A stretch of DNA of 64,000 bases from Streptomyces sp. RB17 (GCF_009604455.1 NZ_WEGL01000001.1:1116001-1180000); one strand, 5' to 3'; shown: positions 47,064 through 54,579, counted from the stretch's first letter. The notes: generated by a model not told the origin, from the letters alone. Numbers and translations: made by a program.

Positions 47064-48077
47064 GTGAGTACGCGCGCGGCACAGGCACCTTGGCATGACG
47101 AGGTCGTACGCGTGCGCGGGCTCGGCAAGACCTACCCGGCCGTGAAGGGCCGGCGCGGCGCGCCCGGCACCCCCGAGGTGCGGGCCACCGACGATGTCGA
47201 GCTGGACGTGCGGCGCGGCGAGGTCTTCGGGCTGCTCGGGCCGAACGGCGCCGGCAAGTCCACGCTCGTACGGCAGCTCACCGGGCTGCTGCGGCCGGAC
47301 ACCGGCAGCATCGAGATCCTCGGGCACGACATCGTCCGGCACCCCGAGCGGGCCGCGCGCCTCCTCGCCTACCTGGGGCAGGAGTCCTCCGCGCTGGACG
47401 AGCTGACCGTCTCCCTCGCCGCCGAGACCACCGGACGCCTGCGCGGCCTGGACCTGCGGCAGGCTCGGGCCGAGCGGGACGCCGTACTGGAGGAGCTGGG
47501 GCTCACGCCGATCGCCGGGCGGGCGCTGAAGAAGCTGTCCGGCGGGCAGCGGCGGCTCGCCTGCTTCGCGGCCGCCCTCGTCGGCGAGCGGCCGCTGCTC
47601 GTGCTGGACGAGCCGACCACCGGCATGGACCCGGTGGCCCGACGCGCGGTCTGGGCGGCCGTCGACCGGCGGCGCGCCGAGCGCGGTACGACCGTGCTGC
47701 TGGTCACCCACAACGTCATCGAGGCCGAGACCGTGCTGGACCGGGTCGCCGTCGTCGACCAGGGCCGGGTGATCGCCTGTGACACCCCGGCCGGGCTGAA
47801 GGAACAGGTCGCCGGCGAGGTGCGGGTCGAGCTGGTGTGGCGGGACCGGGCGCCGCTTCAGGTGCCCGAGGTCGCCGCACTGCGCGAGCGCGCCGTGGAG
47901 TCCGGCCGGCGCTGGACGCTGCGGCTCGCGCCCGAGGAGGCCCGCGCCGCTGTCGCCACCGTGACCGGCGGGGCCGCCTTCACCGCCCTGGACGACTTCA
48001 CCCTCGCCACGCCCAGCCTGGAGGACGTCTACCTGGCGCTCGGCGGCGCGGCCCGGCAGGGGTTGGTGAAGGCGTGA
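47064..48077 (+). CDS. ABC transporter ATP-binding protein (exporter type)
   Basis: A 337-residue ATPase. The Walker A is GLLGPNGAGKSTLVRQ, the signature LSGGQRRLACFAAALV, the Walker B LLVLDEPTTGMDPV, and the H-loop THNVIEAET. A C-terminal extension of about 90 residues is typical of the DrrA/daunorubicin-resistance class. It pairs with the permease gene downstream. The substrate is not evident. GTG at 47064 lacks a clear ribosome-binding site; TACCCT lies 8 nt upstream. Confidence 0.94.
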   Translation: MSTRAAQAPWHDEVVRVRGLGKTYPAVKGRRGAPGTPEVRATDDVELDVRRGEVFGLLGPNGAGKSTLVRQLTGLLRPDTGSIEILGHDIVRHPERAARLLAYLGQESSALDELTVSLAAETTGRLRGLDLRQARAERDAVLEELGLTPIAGRALKKLSGGQRRLACFAAALVGERPLLVLDEPTTGMDPVARRAVWAAVDRRRAERGTTVLLVTHNVIEAETVLDRVAVVDQGRVIACDTPAGLKEQVAGEVRVELVWRDRAPLQVPEVAALRERAVESGRRWTLRLAPEEARAAVATVTGGAAFTALDDFTLATPSLEDVYLALGGAARQGLVKA

Positions 48078-48141
48078 GCGCGCGGACCGCGGCATACGTA
48101 TGGGTGTGCGCGACTGCCGTACGGAAGAGGAGCAGCTCGTC

Positions 48142-48963
48142 GTGAGTGTCGTACCCGCGGAGGTTCTGCCGGGCGGTGCCCGGGCGGTGCCGGAGACGGC
48201 GACCGGCGCGGCCGAACTCGGCCCGGCCGCGCGGCTGTGGCCGTCCCTGGCGGCCGTCTACCGGGCGCAGCTGTCCCGTGCCCGGGTGGCACGGATCCCG
48301 CTGCTGTTCGTGGCCACCTTCCAGTCCGTCGGCATCGCCGTGATGATGCGCGGTGTCGTCGACAGCGGGAGCGAGGCCCAGTCCGTGGTGGCGGGATCGT
48401 CGGTGCTCGTCGTCGCCTATGTGGCGCTGAACCTGCTGTCGCAGTACTTCGGGCAGCTGCGGGCGAGCGGCGGGCTCGATCATTACGCCACCCTGCCGGT
48501 GCCGCCGGCCGCCGTGGTGCTCGGCGCGGCGGCGGCCTATGCCTCGTTCACGGTGCCGGGGACGCTGGTGACCGCCGTCTTCGGGTGCGTGCTGTTCGGG
48601 CTGCCGCTGGGCAATCTGTGGATTCTGCTGGCCGTGATCCCGCTCGCCGGGGCCGCGCTGTCCGGGCTCGGCGCCGCCTGCGGACTGCTCGCGCCACGGC
48701 CCGAGCTGGCCACCCTGCTCGGGCAGCTGGGCATGTCGGCGGCGCTGCTGCTGGGTGTGCTGCCGGCCGACCGGATGCCGGAGGCCGTACGGCTGGCCCG
48801 GGATCTGCTGCCGTCGACGTACGGTGTGGAGGCGTACGCCAGGACCTTCGGGGCCCATCCGGACTGGGCCGTCGTCCTGTTCGACCTGGGGGTGTGCGCG
48901 GGTGTCGGGGTCGTTTCGCTGGCCGTGGCGGCCCGGGCGTACCGCAGGGCCGCCGTCCGGTGA
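48142..48963 (+). CDS. ABC transporter permease (ABC-2 type)
   Basis: A membrane protein of 273 residues from the GTG at 48142 behind AGGAG; the frame opens at 48100. Six hydrophobic segments are visible in the ABC-2 pattern (LLFVATFQSVGIAVMMRGVV, then several Gly/Ala/Leu helices). It is the partner of the ATPase immediately upstream, so the two probably make a drug or lipid exporter. Confidence 0.9.
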   Translation: MSVVPAEVLPGGARAVPETATGAAELGPAARLWPSLAAVYRAQLSRARVARIPLLFVATFQSVGIAVMMRGVVDSGSEAQSVVAGSSVLVVAYVALNLLSQYFGQLRASGGLDHYATLPVPPAAVVLGAAAAYASFTVPGTLVTAVFGCVLFGLPLGNLWILLAVIPLAGAALSGLGAACGLLAPRPELATLLGQLGMSAALLLGVLPADRMPEAVRLARDLLPSTYGVEAYARTFGAHPDWAVVLFDLGVCAGVGVVSLAVAARAYRRAAVR

Positions 48964-48997
48964 CGCGGCGCACAGCGCGACCTGGCACGATGTCAGG

Positions 48998-49627
48998 GTG
49001 ACCGCACCGTTGACTCCGCCTACGCCGCCGCACAACCAGTCCCCGAACGACGTCTGGCAGGCGCCGCCGCCTGCCGGGCTGTCCGGGGGCGTGTACGAAC
49101 AGGACGGCCCCGGGATGAAGACCGAACTGCGGGATGCCGCCGTGATCACGGTGGCCGTGGCGTTGGGCGGGGTGCTGTTCGGGCTGCTGTGGTGGTGGCT
49201 GGCGCCGCAGGTGCCGCTGGTCGGTGACGTGGTCGACAAGAGCTGGGTCGTCTACCTCAAGGACAGCGAGGGCGAGCAGGCGGTGGGGGTGGACGGAACG
49301 TTCGCTCTGCTGGGGCTGGGCTTCGGGCTCGTCAGCGCGGTGGTCGTCTCTCTGCTGCGGCGGCGTGGGGGTGTGCCGGTCGTGGTGGCGCTCGGGCTCG
49401 GGGCGCTGCTCGGGTCGGTGCTGGCGTGGCGGCTGGGGGTGTGGCTCGGGCCCACGTCCGACGTGCTGGCGCACGCCAAGCAGGTGGGGAAGGGGGTCAC
49501 CTTCTCGGCGCCGCTGAAGCTGGGGGCCAAGGGGGCGCTGCTGGCCTGGCCGTTGGGTGCGTTGCTGGTTCACCTCGGGCTCACGGCGCTGTTCGGGCCC
49601 CGCGATCCCGAGATACCGGCACCGTGA
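48998..49627 (+). CDS. DUF2567-type membrane protein
   Basis: A 209-residue membrane protein from the GTG at 48998. A Pro-rich N-terminus is followed by a helix (ITVAVALGGVLFGLLWWWLA) and three further helices. It matches the actinobacterial DUF2567 pattern of four membrane segments with an external loop after the first. CACGAT lies 6 nt before the start, so the transcript may be leaderless. Function unknown. Confidence 0.85.
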   Translation: MTAPLTPPTPPHNQSPNDVWQAPPPAGLSGGVYEQDGPGMKTELRDAAVITVAVALGGVLFGLLWWWLAPQVPLVGDVVDKSWVVYLKDSEGEQAVGVDGTFALLGLGFGLVSAVVVSLLRRRGGVPVVVALGLGALLGSVLAWRLGVWLGPTSDVLAHAKQVGKGVTFSAPLKLGAKGALLAWPLGALLVHLGLTALFGPRDPEIPAP

Positions 49628-49630
49628 CCA

Positions 49631-49645
49631 GGGGGCTCCGCCCCC
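49631..49645 (+). terminator. Short GC terminator
   Basis: GGGGGC-TCC-GCCCCC immediately after the DUF2567 stop is the common Streptomyces type of short, very stable terminator without a T tract. Confidence 0.6.
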
Positions 49646-49797
49646 CTGTACCCCCGTTTCGCACCCACCCACCGGTCTCGGTCGGCTGAGAAGGCACCGC
49701 GCCCGCCGAGCCCCTCAGGCAGGGCACCCGGCGTCAGCCCCGCCCGGCAGCCGCCCGATCCGCCTGCCGCAGGCGATGGGTGCGAGCAGCGTGTTCG

Positions 49798-49956
49798 TCA
49801 GCCCCGCCCGATCGGCGCCAGCACCGCTCCCGTCAGCTTCGCCAGGGCCTCCGGTGCCAGCTCCACCTCCAGGCCCCGGCGTCCGGCCGACACGCAGATC
49901 GTCTCGTGGGCCTCGGCCGAGTCGTCGAGGACGGTCGGCAGCCGCTTGCGCTGGCC
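49798..49956 (-). pseudogene. Displaced native 3' end of ybaK
   Basis: Read on the minus strand, this stretch encodes LGQRKRLPTVLDD, then CVSAGRRGLEVELAPEALAK, ending GAVLAPIGRG and TGA. That is the C-terminal third of a YbaK/EbsC deacylase and lines up with residues 115-171 of the complete ybaK at 58704-59219. It has no start of its own. It was cut off when the island inserted at the codons for Gly-Gln-Arg. Its high GC matches the host, whereas the substitute 3' end now attached to ybaK has visibly lower GC. Confidence 0.9.
49947..49956. other. Left attachment site core (attL)
   Basis: TGCGCTGGCC is shared with 58865-58874. On the right of the core lies TGTCAGACACCTC (49969-49981), one arm of the reconstructed attP. 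The left side is displaced host ybaK sequence. Confidence 0.85.
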
Positions 49957-49967
49957 GAGTAGGTGAC

Positions 49968-49996
49968 TTGTCAGACACCTCGTGTATCCCTACCCT
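49968..49996 (+). promoter_or_regulatory. Integrase promoter, leaderless
   Basis: TTGTCA (49968-49973) and TACCCT (49991-49996) are exactly 17 nt apart. The predicted start falls at about 50003, which is the A of the integrase ATG, and no ribosome-binding site precedes that ATG. The promoter overlaps the attP arm. Confidence 0.65.
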
Positions 49997-50002
49997 GCCG
50001 TC

Positions 50003-51685
50003 ATGGCCAAGCTACGCGCAGTGCTGGCGCTGCGGATCTCAGACCTCAAGGACGAGTCCACCAGCATCACCAGGCAACGGGACATCACCAGCCGTAAGGC
50101 TGGTGAGCGGGGTATGGAAGTCGTAGGCGAAGCGTGCGACGAAGACGTAAGCGCGTCTAAGGTCGCGCCTCAGGATCGGCCGGAGCTAGGCGCATGGATG
50201 CGCCGGCCAGATGAATTCGATGCCTTCATTTTCTGGCGTCAGGATCGCGCGTTGCGATCCATGGCAGATGCGGCAGATCTCTGCCGTTGGGCCAAGGACC
50301 ACAAAAAGCGGCTCATCTTCTGTGAGGGTGGCATTGAAGAACTGGACCTGACTAACGCCGCTTCAGAGTTCATGGTCATGGCGTTTGCCTTTGCTGCGCA
50401 GATGGAGGCGCAGGCAATCAAGGACCGTGTCAATTCATGGTATCGCCATGCCAGGAAGACCACTCGTTCAACAGGTGGCGCTGCACCCTTCGGCTACAGG
50501 TACGTCAATCTTCCTGGTGGCGGAGTCGGGTACGAGATTGACCCCGAAAGCGCGGAGCTTGTCCGCGAGGCAGCGCAGAGGGTATTGGATGGGGACTCTC
50601 TTAACGAGATCTCCCAAGACTGGAACGCCCGCGGCATTCCGACGAACCTTGACCGGGCCAGGATTGGTAAGGGCAAGGAAACGAAGAGCGGAGCATGGAC
50701 AGGGAATAGGATTGGTCTCATCCTGCGTTCCGAAGGGACGCTAGGCAGAAAGATGGAAGCCAAGAAGGACGAGAACGGCAATAAGATCGGCATGAAACCC
50801 GTTCTCGTCAATGGGGAGTATGTCAAGGTTGCTGATCCCGTTCTCACGCTGTCTGAGTGGCAGCAAGTGAACGAGGTGCTAGACGCTCGTTCCGTCAAGA
50901 AGGTACGTAGCGACCAGACATCCGCCTTGCTAGGCGTTGTCTTCTGCGCGTGTGGCGCTCCGATGCGTCACAACTACCGCCGTAGGCAGAATAAGAACGG
51001 AACTTTCCGAGAGTACCGGTACTACATGTGCCGTGGGGCGAAGGACAGTAAGCCTTGTCCTCAGCATGCATTCCGTACCGATACGCCAGACGGTGTTGAG
51101 GCAATCGTAGAGTTCATCTTCCTTGGGAAGCTTGGCGGCGTTGAGGTTATGCGCCGCAAGTACATTCCTGGCGAGGATCACACAGCGGAACTGGAGTCCG
51201 TCAAGGCCAGAATCAAGGCCATGCGTTCCGACCGTGCGGCCGGCGCCTACGACGGACCCGAAGACGAAGCTGAGTACCAGGAAGACATGCGGTATCTCGT
51301 TTCGGAGCGAAAGCGCCTTGAGGCGCTGCCCAAAGTCCCCGCTCGGTACGTCCAAGAGCCAACGGGGGAGACCTTCGGGGAACTGTGGCAGCGACTGGAC
51401 CAGGAAGGGCGCCGACGGTTGATGCTCAACTCTGGTGCTCGCTTCATGTTCAAGCACCATCAGGGAACCCGACAGACCATCTTGGGCACGTCGGTGCCGT
51501 GGGAAGGCCCCGTGATGGCCTTCCATCTGCCTGAGGACTTGGAGCAGCGCGCCCAAGAGCACGTCCAGGGAGGCACTGTGGCGCCCGTGGGAGCTGACGT
51601 GCTGTCCGCCCTGTCTGAGGGAGCTTGGGTGCCCCTGGAGTCCATCCAGAAGTTCATGCCTGTCGGAGTGTCGGCAGACGCTTAG
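50003..51685 (+). CDS. Large serine recombinase (site-specific integrase)
   Basis: A 560-residue integrase from the ATG at 50003; GTG 49982 upstream is possible. The resolvase domain begins LRAVLALRISDLKDESTS, with the probable nucleophile Ser13, and includes FIFWRQDRALRSM. The recombinase domain (GGAAPFGYRYV) follows, then a zinc ribbon with CACG and YMCRGAKDSKPCP, and a coiled-coil stretch near residues 400-460. It lies about 50 bp from attL, as is normal for phage-type serine integrases. It would integrate the island into ybaK; excision should need a separate directionality factor, which I cannot identify. Confidence 0.96.
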   Translation: MAKLRAVLALRISDLKDESTSITRQRDITSRKAGERGMEVVGEACDEDVSASKVAPQDRPELGAWMRRPDEFDAFIFWRQDRALRSMADAADLCRWAKDHKKRLIFCEGGIEELDLTNAASEFMVMAFAFAAQMEAQAIKDRVNSWYRHARKTTRSTGGAAPFGYRYVNLPGGGVGYEIDPESAELVREAAQRVLDGDSLNEISQDWNARGIPTNLDRARIGKGKETKSGAWTGNRIGLILRSEGTLGRKMEAKKDENGNKIGMKPVLVNGEYVKVADPVLTLSEWQQVNEVLDARSVKKVRSDQTSALLGVVFCACGAPMRHNYRRRQNKNGTFREYRYYMCRGAKDSKPCPQHAFRTDTPDGVEAIVEFIFLGKLGGVEVMRRKYIPGEDHTAELESVKARIKAMRSDRAAGAYDGPEDEAEYQEDMRYLVSERKRLEALPKVPARYVQEPTGETFGELWQRLDQEGRRRLMLNSGARFMFKHHQGTRQTILGTSVPWEGPVMAFHLPEDLEQRAQEHVQGGTVAPVGADVLSALSEGAWVPLESIQKFMPVGVSADA

Positions 51686-51698
51686 GGGAGTAGAAGGG

Positions 51699-51727
51699 TT
51701 GACAGTGACGACACATGTCGTCATGCT
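51699..51727 (+). promoter_or_regulatory. Promoter with embedded palindromic operator
   Basis: TTGACA at 51699-51704 and a weaker CATGCT at 51722-51727 are 17 nt apart. The spacer contains TGACGACACATGTCGTCA (51706-51723), an 8-bp perfect inverted repeat around two central bases. It would control the small genes from 51813 and is a natural repressor site, perhaps for the XRE protein of the island. Confidence 0.5.
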
Positions 51728-51744
51728 CATCCCAGCAACACGAC

Positions 51745-51779
51745 GAAGGGCCGCGAGGCGGCAACCTCAACGGCCCTTC
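51745..51779 (+). other. Stem-loop in the leader of the first cargo operon
   Basis: GAAGGGCC (51745-51752) pairs with GGCCCTTC (51772-51779). It lies between the promoter and the first small gene and could be an attenuator; only a short T-poor stretch follows. Confidence 0.4.
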
Positions 51780-51812
51780 TGACCGATCACCTTGGCTAGA
51801 AGGAGAGCGGCT

Positions 51813-52001
51813 GTGTCCGATGCTACAGCCCTGCCCACGGGGCAGGAACAGCAGTCTGAGCGCTTCACGTTCGGACTCATCAGCGACGTGTTCGCCGTGC
51901 TCAATCAGCACGGCTACGTCAGGGGCAGCAACGGCGACGTCGGCAAGGCCGTTGGAATCATGATGGACCTGGTCCGCGCCTACGAGGGCGGCGACCGGTG
52001 A
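51813..52001 (+). CDS. Small hypothetical protein (62 residues)
   Basis: A GTG at 51813 with AAGGAGAG upstream opens 62 codons: SDATALPTGQEQQSERFTFG, then LISDVFAVLNQHGYVRG and DVGKAVGIMMDLVRAYEGGD. It is probably all helical. No family is recognised. It is the first gene after the integrase, the position where directionality factors or early regulators often sit, but there is no positive evidence for that role. The stop overlaps the next start. Confidence 0.75.
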   Translation: MSDATALPTGQEQQSERFTFGLISDVFAVLNQHGYVRGSNGDVGKAVGIMMDLVRAYEGGDR

Positions 52002-52252
52002 ACCCCACACGAGTCATCGAAGACGAAGATGACCTCCAAGTCTTGGAGGTCGATTACGGCAAGTCCGTTGGATGGCTGGTCTTCCTGGCGGAAGACATGG
52101 CGGACGCAGACCTAGACATCCTGCCGGCCGATGCCGTAAGGGTCGAGCAGAGCTTTACCAATGGTGTGGTATTCCGCTCCTATTGGCTTCCGCGGCCTCT
52201 GACAGCCGCTGAGGAGCGATACGAGCCACCCATGGCGGTACGAGACGCATGA
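51998..52252 (+). CDS. Small acidic hypothetical protein (84 residues)
   Basis: The GTG start overlaps the preceding stop (GTGA). The protein is acidic (EDEDDLQVLEVDYGKSVGWL, then EDMADADLDILPADAV) with a small mixed alpha/beta look and no Cys. No family is recognised. It is the last gene before a strong terminator. Confidence 0.7.
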   Translation: MNPTRVIEDEDDLQVLEVDYGKSVGWLVFLAEDMADADLDILPADAVRVEQSFTNGVVFRSYWLPRPLTAAEERYEPPMAVRDA

Positions 52253-52292
52253 TGCGCTGAAAGGCGCTCACAAACGAATACAGAGCCTCAGG

Positions 52293-52331
52293 GCGCCCCC
52301 AATGTGAAGGCATTGGGGGCGCTTTGTTATT
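52293..52331 (+). terminator. Rho-independent terminator of the first cargo operon
   Basis: A 12-bp perfect stem (GCGCCCCCAATG at 52293-52304, CATTGGGGGCGC at 52311-52322) is followed by TTTGTTATT. Confidence 0.9.
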
Positions 52332-52359
52332 GCCTACCAACCGACCGAAGGGAGAAAGC

Positions 52360-52551
52360 ATGCTTACTGGCGTTGACGTCCACCGCATGGAGGACGATGA
52401 CCCTACGAAGTTCATCATGATTCAGTTTGAGGGCGCCTCAGACAAGGAGATTGCCGATGCAGTCCGCGGCATGCGCCATGAGGCGCAGCGTATCGGGCCT
52501 CTTCTCGTCATGGCTTTCCTGGACGTGCCGAACGATGGTGATAGTGAGTGA
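52360..52551 (+). CDS. Small acidic hypothetical protein (63 residues)
   Basis: The ATG at 52360 follows GAAGGGAG. The product (LTGVDVHRMEDDDPTKFIMI, ADAVRGMRHEAQRIGPLLVM) could form a small beta-alpha fold. No family is recognised. It is translationally coupled to the winged-helix gene downstream. Confidence 0.7.
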   Translation: MLTGVDVHRMEDDDPTKFIMIQFEGASDKEIADAVRGMRHEAQRIGPLLVMAFLDVPNDGDSE

Positions 52552-52943
52552 GTATCACTATCAACGGCCCTTGGGTGGCCGTGTCTCAGAGCGTCGCGCG
52601 AGAGCGCGCGATGGACCACACCATCAAGCCCTTGGCCATGCGCGTCTACTTCATCGCGGTAGCCGAGATGAACCGCATTGGACATGCTGAGTTCGCCCCT
52701 GGCGCCCTGGGGAGCGCCCTGGGCACTGTGGACGCCAGGACGGGCGAGATGGCGCCTGTGCACCCTGTGACGCTCTCTAAGGCCATCAAACAAGCCAAGG
52801 GATGGGGACTCATCTCTGAGGACTCCTCAGCGCGTTGCCTGGTGATTCCTGCCTACGCAGCCCAGAAGGGCAGCAACGGCACAGGGTTCTGCCGACACCA
52901 TGGCGTCAGGGTTCGTGACCTTAGTCCAGTGCCTACGGAGTGA
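52548..52943 (+). CDS. Winged-helix DNA-binding protein (actinophage-like)
   Basis: A 131-residue protein from a GTG overlapping the previous stop. DHTIKPLAMRVYFIAVAEMN and VHPVTLSKAIKQAKGWGLIS look like a helix-turn-helix followed by a wing (SSARCLVIPAYAAQ), and the C-terminus has CRHHG. Proteins of this look are common in actinobacteriophages as small DNA-binding proteins. It could be a replication or transcription factor of the island. The first hairpin of the array begins 5 nt after its stop. Confidence 0.6.
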   Translation: MSITINGPWVAVSQSVARERAMDHTIKPLAMRVYFIAVAEMNRIGHAEFAPGALGSALGTVDARTGEMAPVHPVTLSKAIKQAKGWGLISEDSSARCLVIPAYAAQKGSNGTGFCRHHGVRVRDLSPVPTE

Positions 52944-52947
52944 GTTT

Positions 52948-54506
52948 TTAGCCTGTCAGGCTAAGGCCTTTAGCCTACGAGGCTAAACGGCAACCCTGTG
53001 ATCAGGGGAAACGTAGTTTTGCTCTCTATTCTTTTAGGGCACCTTCGGTGCCCATCCCATGACCGATGAATCACAAGACATACAGGCGCCTACGGGCGCC
53101 ATTGAACTATGACTATCAATCAACGCCGTGCCGGCCGAAGAGCCGGCACGGCTTATCCATGACTAGATAAGTTACTTATCAGTAGCAAGCCATGGGCTTG
53201 CATGGTTATTGATCAGTAATTGATCCGGCCCTAGGCCATGAGGCCATGGGCCGCTAACTGATGGATTGATGCGCCGTAGCCACGGCGCTATTTGACGCGT
53301 TGGCCTTGAATGATCGGCCAACGGTATATGTCTAGTGATGTTGATTTGATCGGCCATCGCCTCACGATGGCCTCTGTCTTTATTGTGAACTGATCGGCCG
53401 TAGTCACGGCCGTTATTTGTCAGCCATCGATTCGCCATCGAAGAGATGGCTTCTCTCTGTCTTGCCAAGGAGGTTCTTCAATGAGCATTGATATAGCCGA
53501 CGTCATGGACGCCGGCCTGACGATTCATAATCCCATCGCCCCGAGACGTTCGGGGCGGAAGCATGACATCACGCAGCCTTGCGCTGCGGTGGAAGTGAGA
53601 AGAATGAAAATCCCTGAGAGCCCTCCTGACGCCATGGAGGGCGTTCCCCTGTGGGAGATACCGGCCGCACAGCGTTCGGCCGTTATACGAGCTAGAGAGC
53701 GTGCCGCAGCACGCGCAAGACAGAAGGCATGGAACACGGCCCATGGCCGTGTTGAGTTGAGTGATGGAATGAAGAGCTATACCGGCACCTGTCAGGAGTG
53801 CCGGGAGTCTTTCGCTGTCCAGCGTTCCGCGGCCTCAAGCCGCAAGTGGCCAAGCGTTTGCGACGGCTGCAAGGATCACCGTCGCCGGAAGCAGACTGCC
53901 GCGCGAGTACGTAAACATCGCGCGGTCAAGGCAGAACTAGGTATGTAACGCTTTACCTAGACTAATAGAGGGAAAAACCCAAGGAGACTCCTTCGAGTCG
54001 TCGCAACTGGACGTGCCCCTACATAGGCTCGTCTGTCCTATGGCGTGTTGAAAGCGCATAGGCGCGCAGTGGAACCCACTTGAGATGTGGCACTGCACTT
54101 ATACCCGCGACTGCTCATCGCGGGGTCCTCCTTTGGTTGGGTGGTTAGCCGCCTGTCGACGCTGCATCTGGTCTTTAAGTTTCCAGAACCGCCGGCAGGC
54201 GGCGTCCTTTTATCCTCTCGGAACCAAGAATCGACCATCAAAGGAGTCTGATCCATGAGCGAATTTGCATCCCTGCGCGAGACCATCAGGAAGATGTCTC
54301 CGCGTCAGCGGTACCTCACTGCTCTCGTATGCCGCGAGAGCGAAAACGAGCTTTGGCATGCCCTTGCGATTGACATTCTGCACTTCGGCGCCTTTGAGCG
54401 CGCCAGGGAAGACGCAGTGATTGCGAGCTATGAGCAAGAGCTGAGAACGGCGCATCGCGCCGAGATGGAGCACATAGAAGCTTCTCTGCCACCGCTACCG
54501 CGGTGG
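52948..54506 (+). repeat. Array of about 35 non-identical stem-loops at roughly 40-nt spacing
   Basis: The 537-bp gap 52944-53480 has no gene but holds at least 14 perfect or near-perfect short inverted repeats, and the pattern continues through the next two genes. Examples: TTTAGCC/GGCTAAA at 52969-52987, GGGCACC/GGTGCCC at 53037-53053, an 11-bp stem at 53125-53152, GCAAGCC/GGCTTGC at 53185-53201, GCGCCGT/ACGGCGC at 53271-53288, GGCCATCG/CGATGGCC at 53352-53372, CGGCCGT/ACGGCCG at 53395-53412, CGCCCCGA/TCGGGGCG at 53537-53557, AACACGGCC/GGCCGTGTT at 53733-53753, CCGCGCGA/TCGCGCGG at 53899-53925, CCCGCGA/TCGCGGG at 54104-54124, GCTCTCG/CGAGAGC at 54321-54341, CCACCGC/GCGGTGG at 54489-54506. 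Stem sequences differ, loops are mostly 3-11 nt and there are no T tracts. Confidence 0.85.
53481..53948 (+). CDS. Zinc-ribbon protein with basic C-terminus (155 residues)
   Basis: The ATG at 53481 follows AAGGAGG. A Cys104-x2-Cys107 / Cys127-x2-Cys130 pair (CQECRESF and CDGCKDHRRRK) makes a zinc ribbon, and the last 25 residues are strongly basic, so nucleic-acid binding is likely. The middle is an Arg/Ala-rich helix. At least nine stem-loops are written into its codons. The family is not recognised. It is separated from the next gene by about 300 bp (53949-54254) that hold more hairpins and no gene. Confidence 0.65.
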   Translation: MSIDIADVMDAGLTIHNPIAPRRSGRKHDITQPCAAVEVRRMKIPESPPDAMEGVPLWEIPAAQRSAVIRARERAAARARQKAWNTAHGRVELSDGMKSYTGTCQECRESFAVQRSAASSRKWPSVCDGCKDHRRRKQTAARVRKHRAVKAELGM

Positions 54507-54563
54507 TCGGAGATCTCGGGAGTTAAGGGGCTGGAGAGCCAGGCTGACGAGACAAACAAGTAA
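54255..54563 (+). CDS. Hypothetical helical protein upstream of the capsid gene (102 residues)
   Basis: The ATG at 54255 follows AAAGGAG. The product is predicted mostly helical (LRETIRKMSPRQRYLTALVC, then AREDAVIASYEQELRTAHRA) and ends in a Lys/Asp-rich tail. No family is recognised. The position just before the capsid gene would suit a scaffold or accessory protein, but its length is short and a terminator-like hairpin separates the two genes. Confidence 0.65.
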   Translation: MSEFASLRETIRKMSPRQRYLTALVCRESENELWHALAIDILHFGAFERAREDAVIASYEQELRTAHRAEMEHIEASLPPLPRWSEISGVKGLESQADETNK

Positions 54564-54579
54564 CAACCCATATTGAGTC

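Noticed and set aside
52948..53460. CRISPR array or integron-like repeat cassette
   Set aside because: The stems are all different in sequence; there is no constant direct repeat and no recombinase site pattern.
52948..53460. A run of tRNA genes
   Set aside because: The hairpins lack T-loop and anticodon arm consensus, and no acceptor-length pairing or CCA is present.
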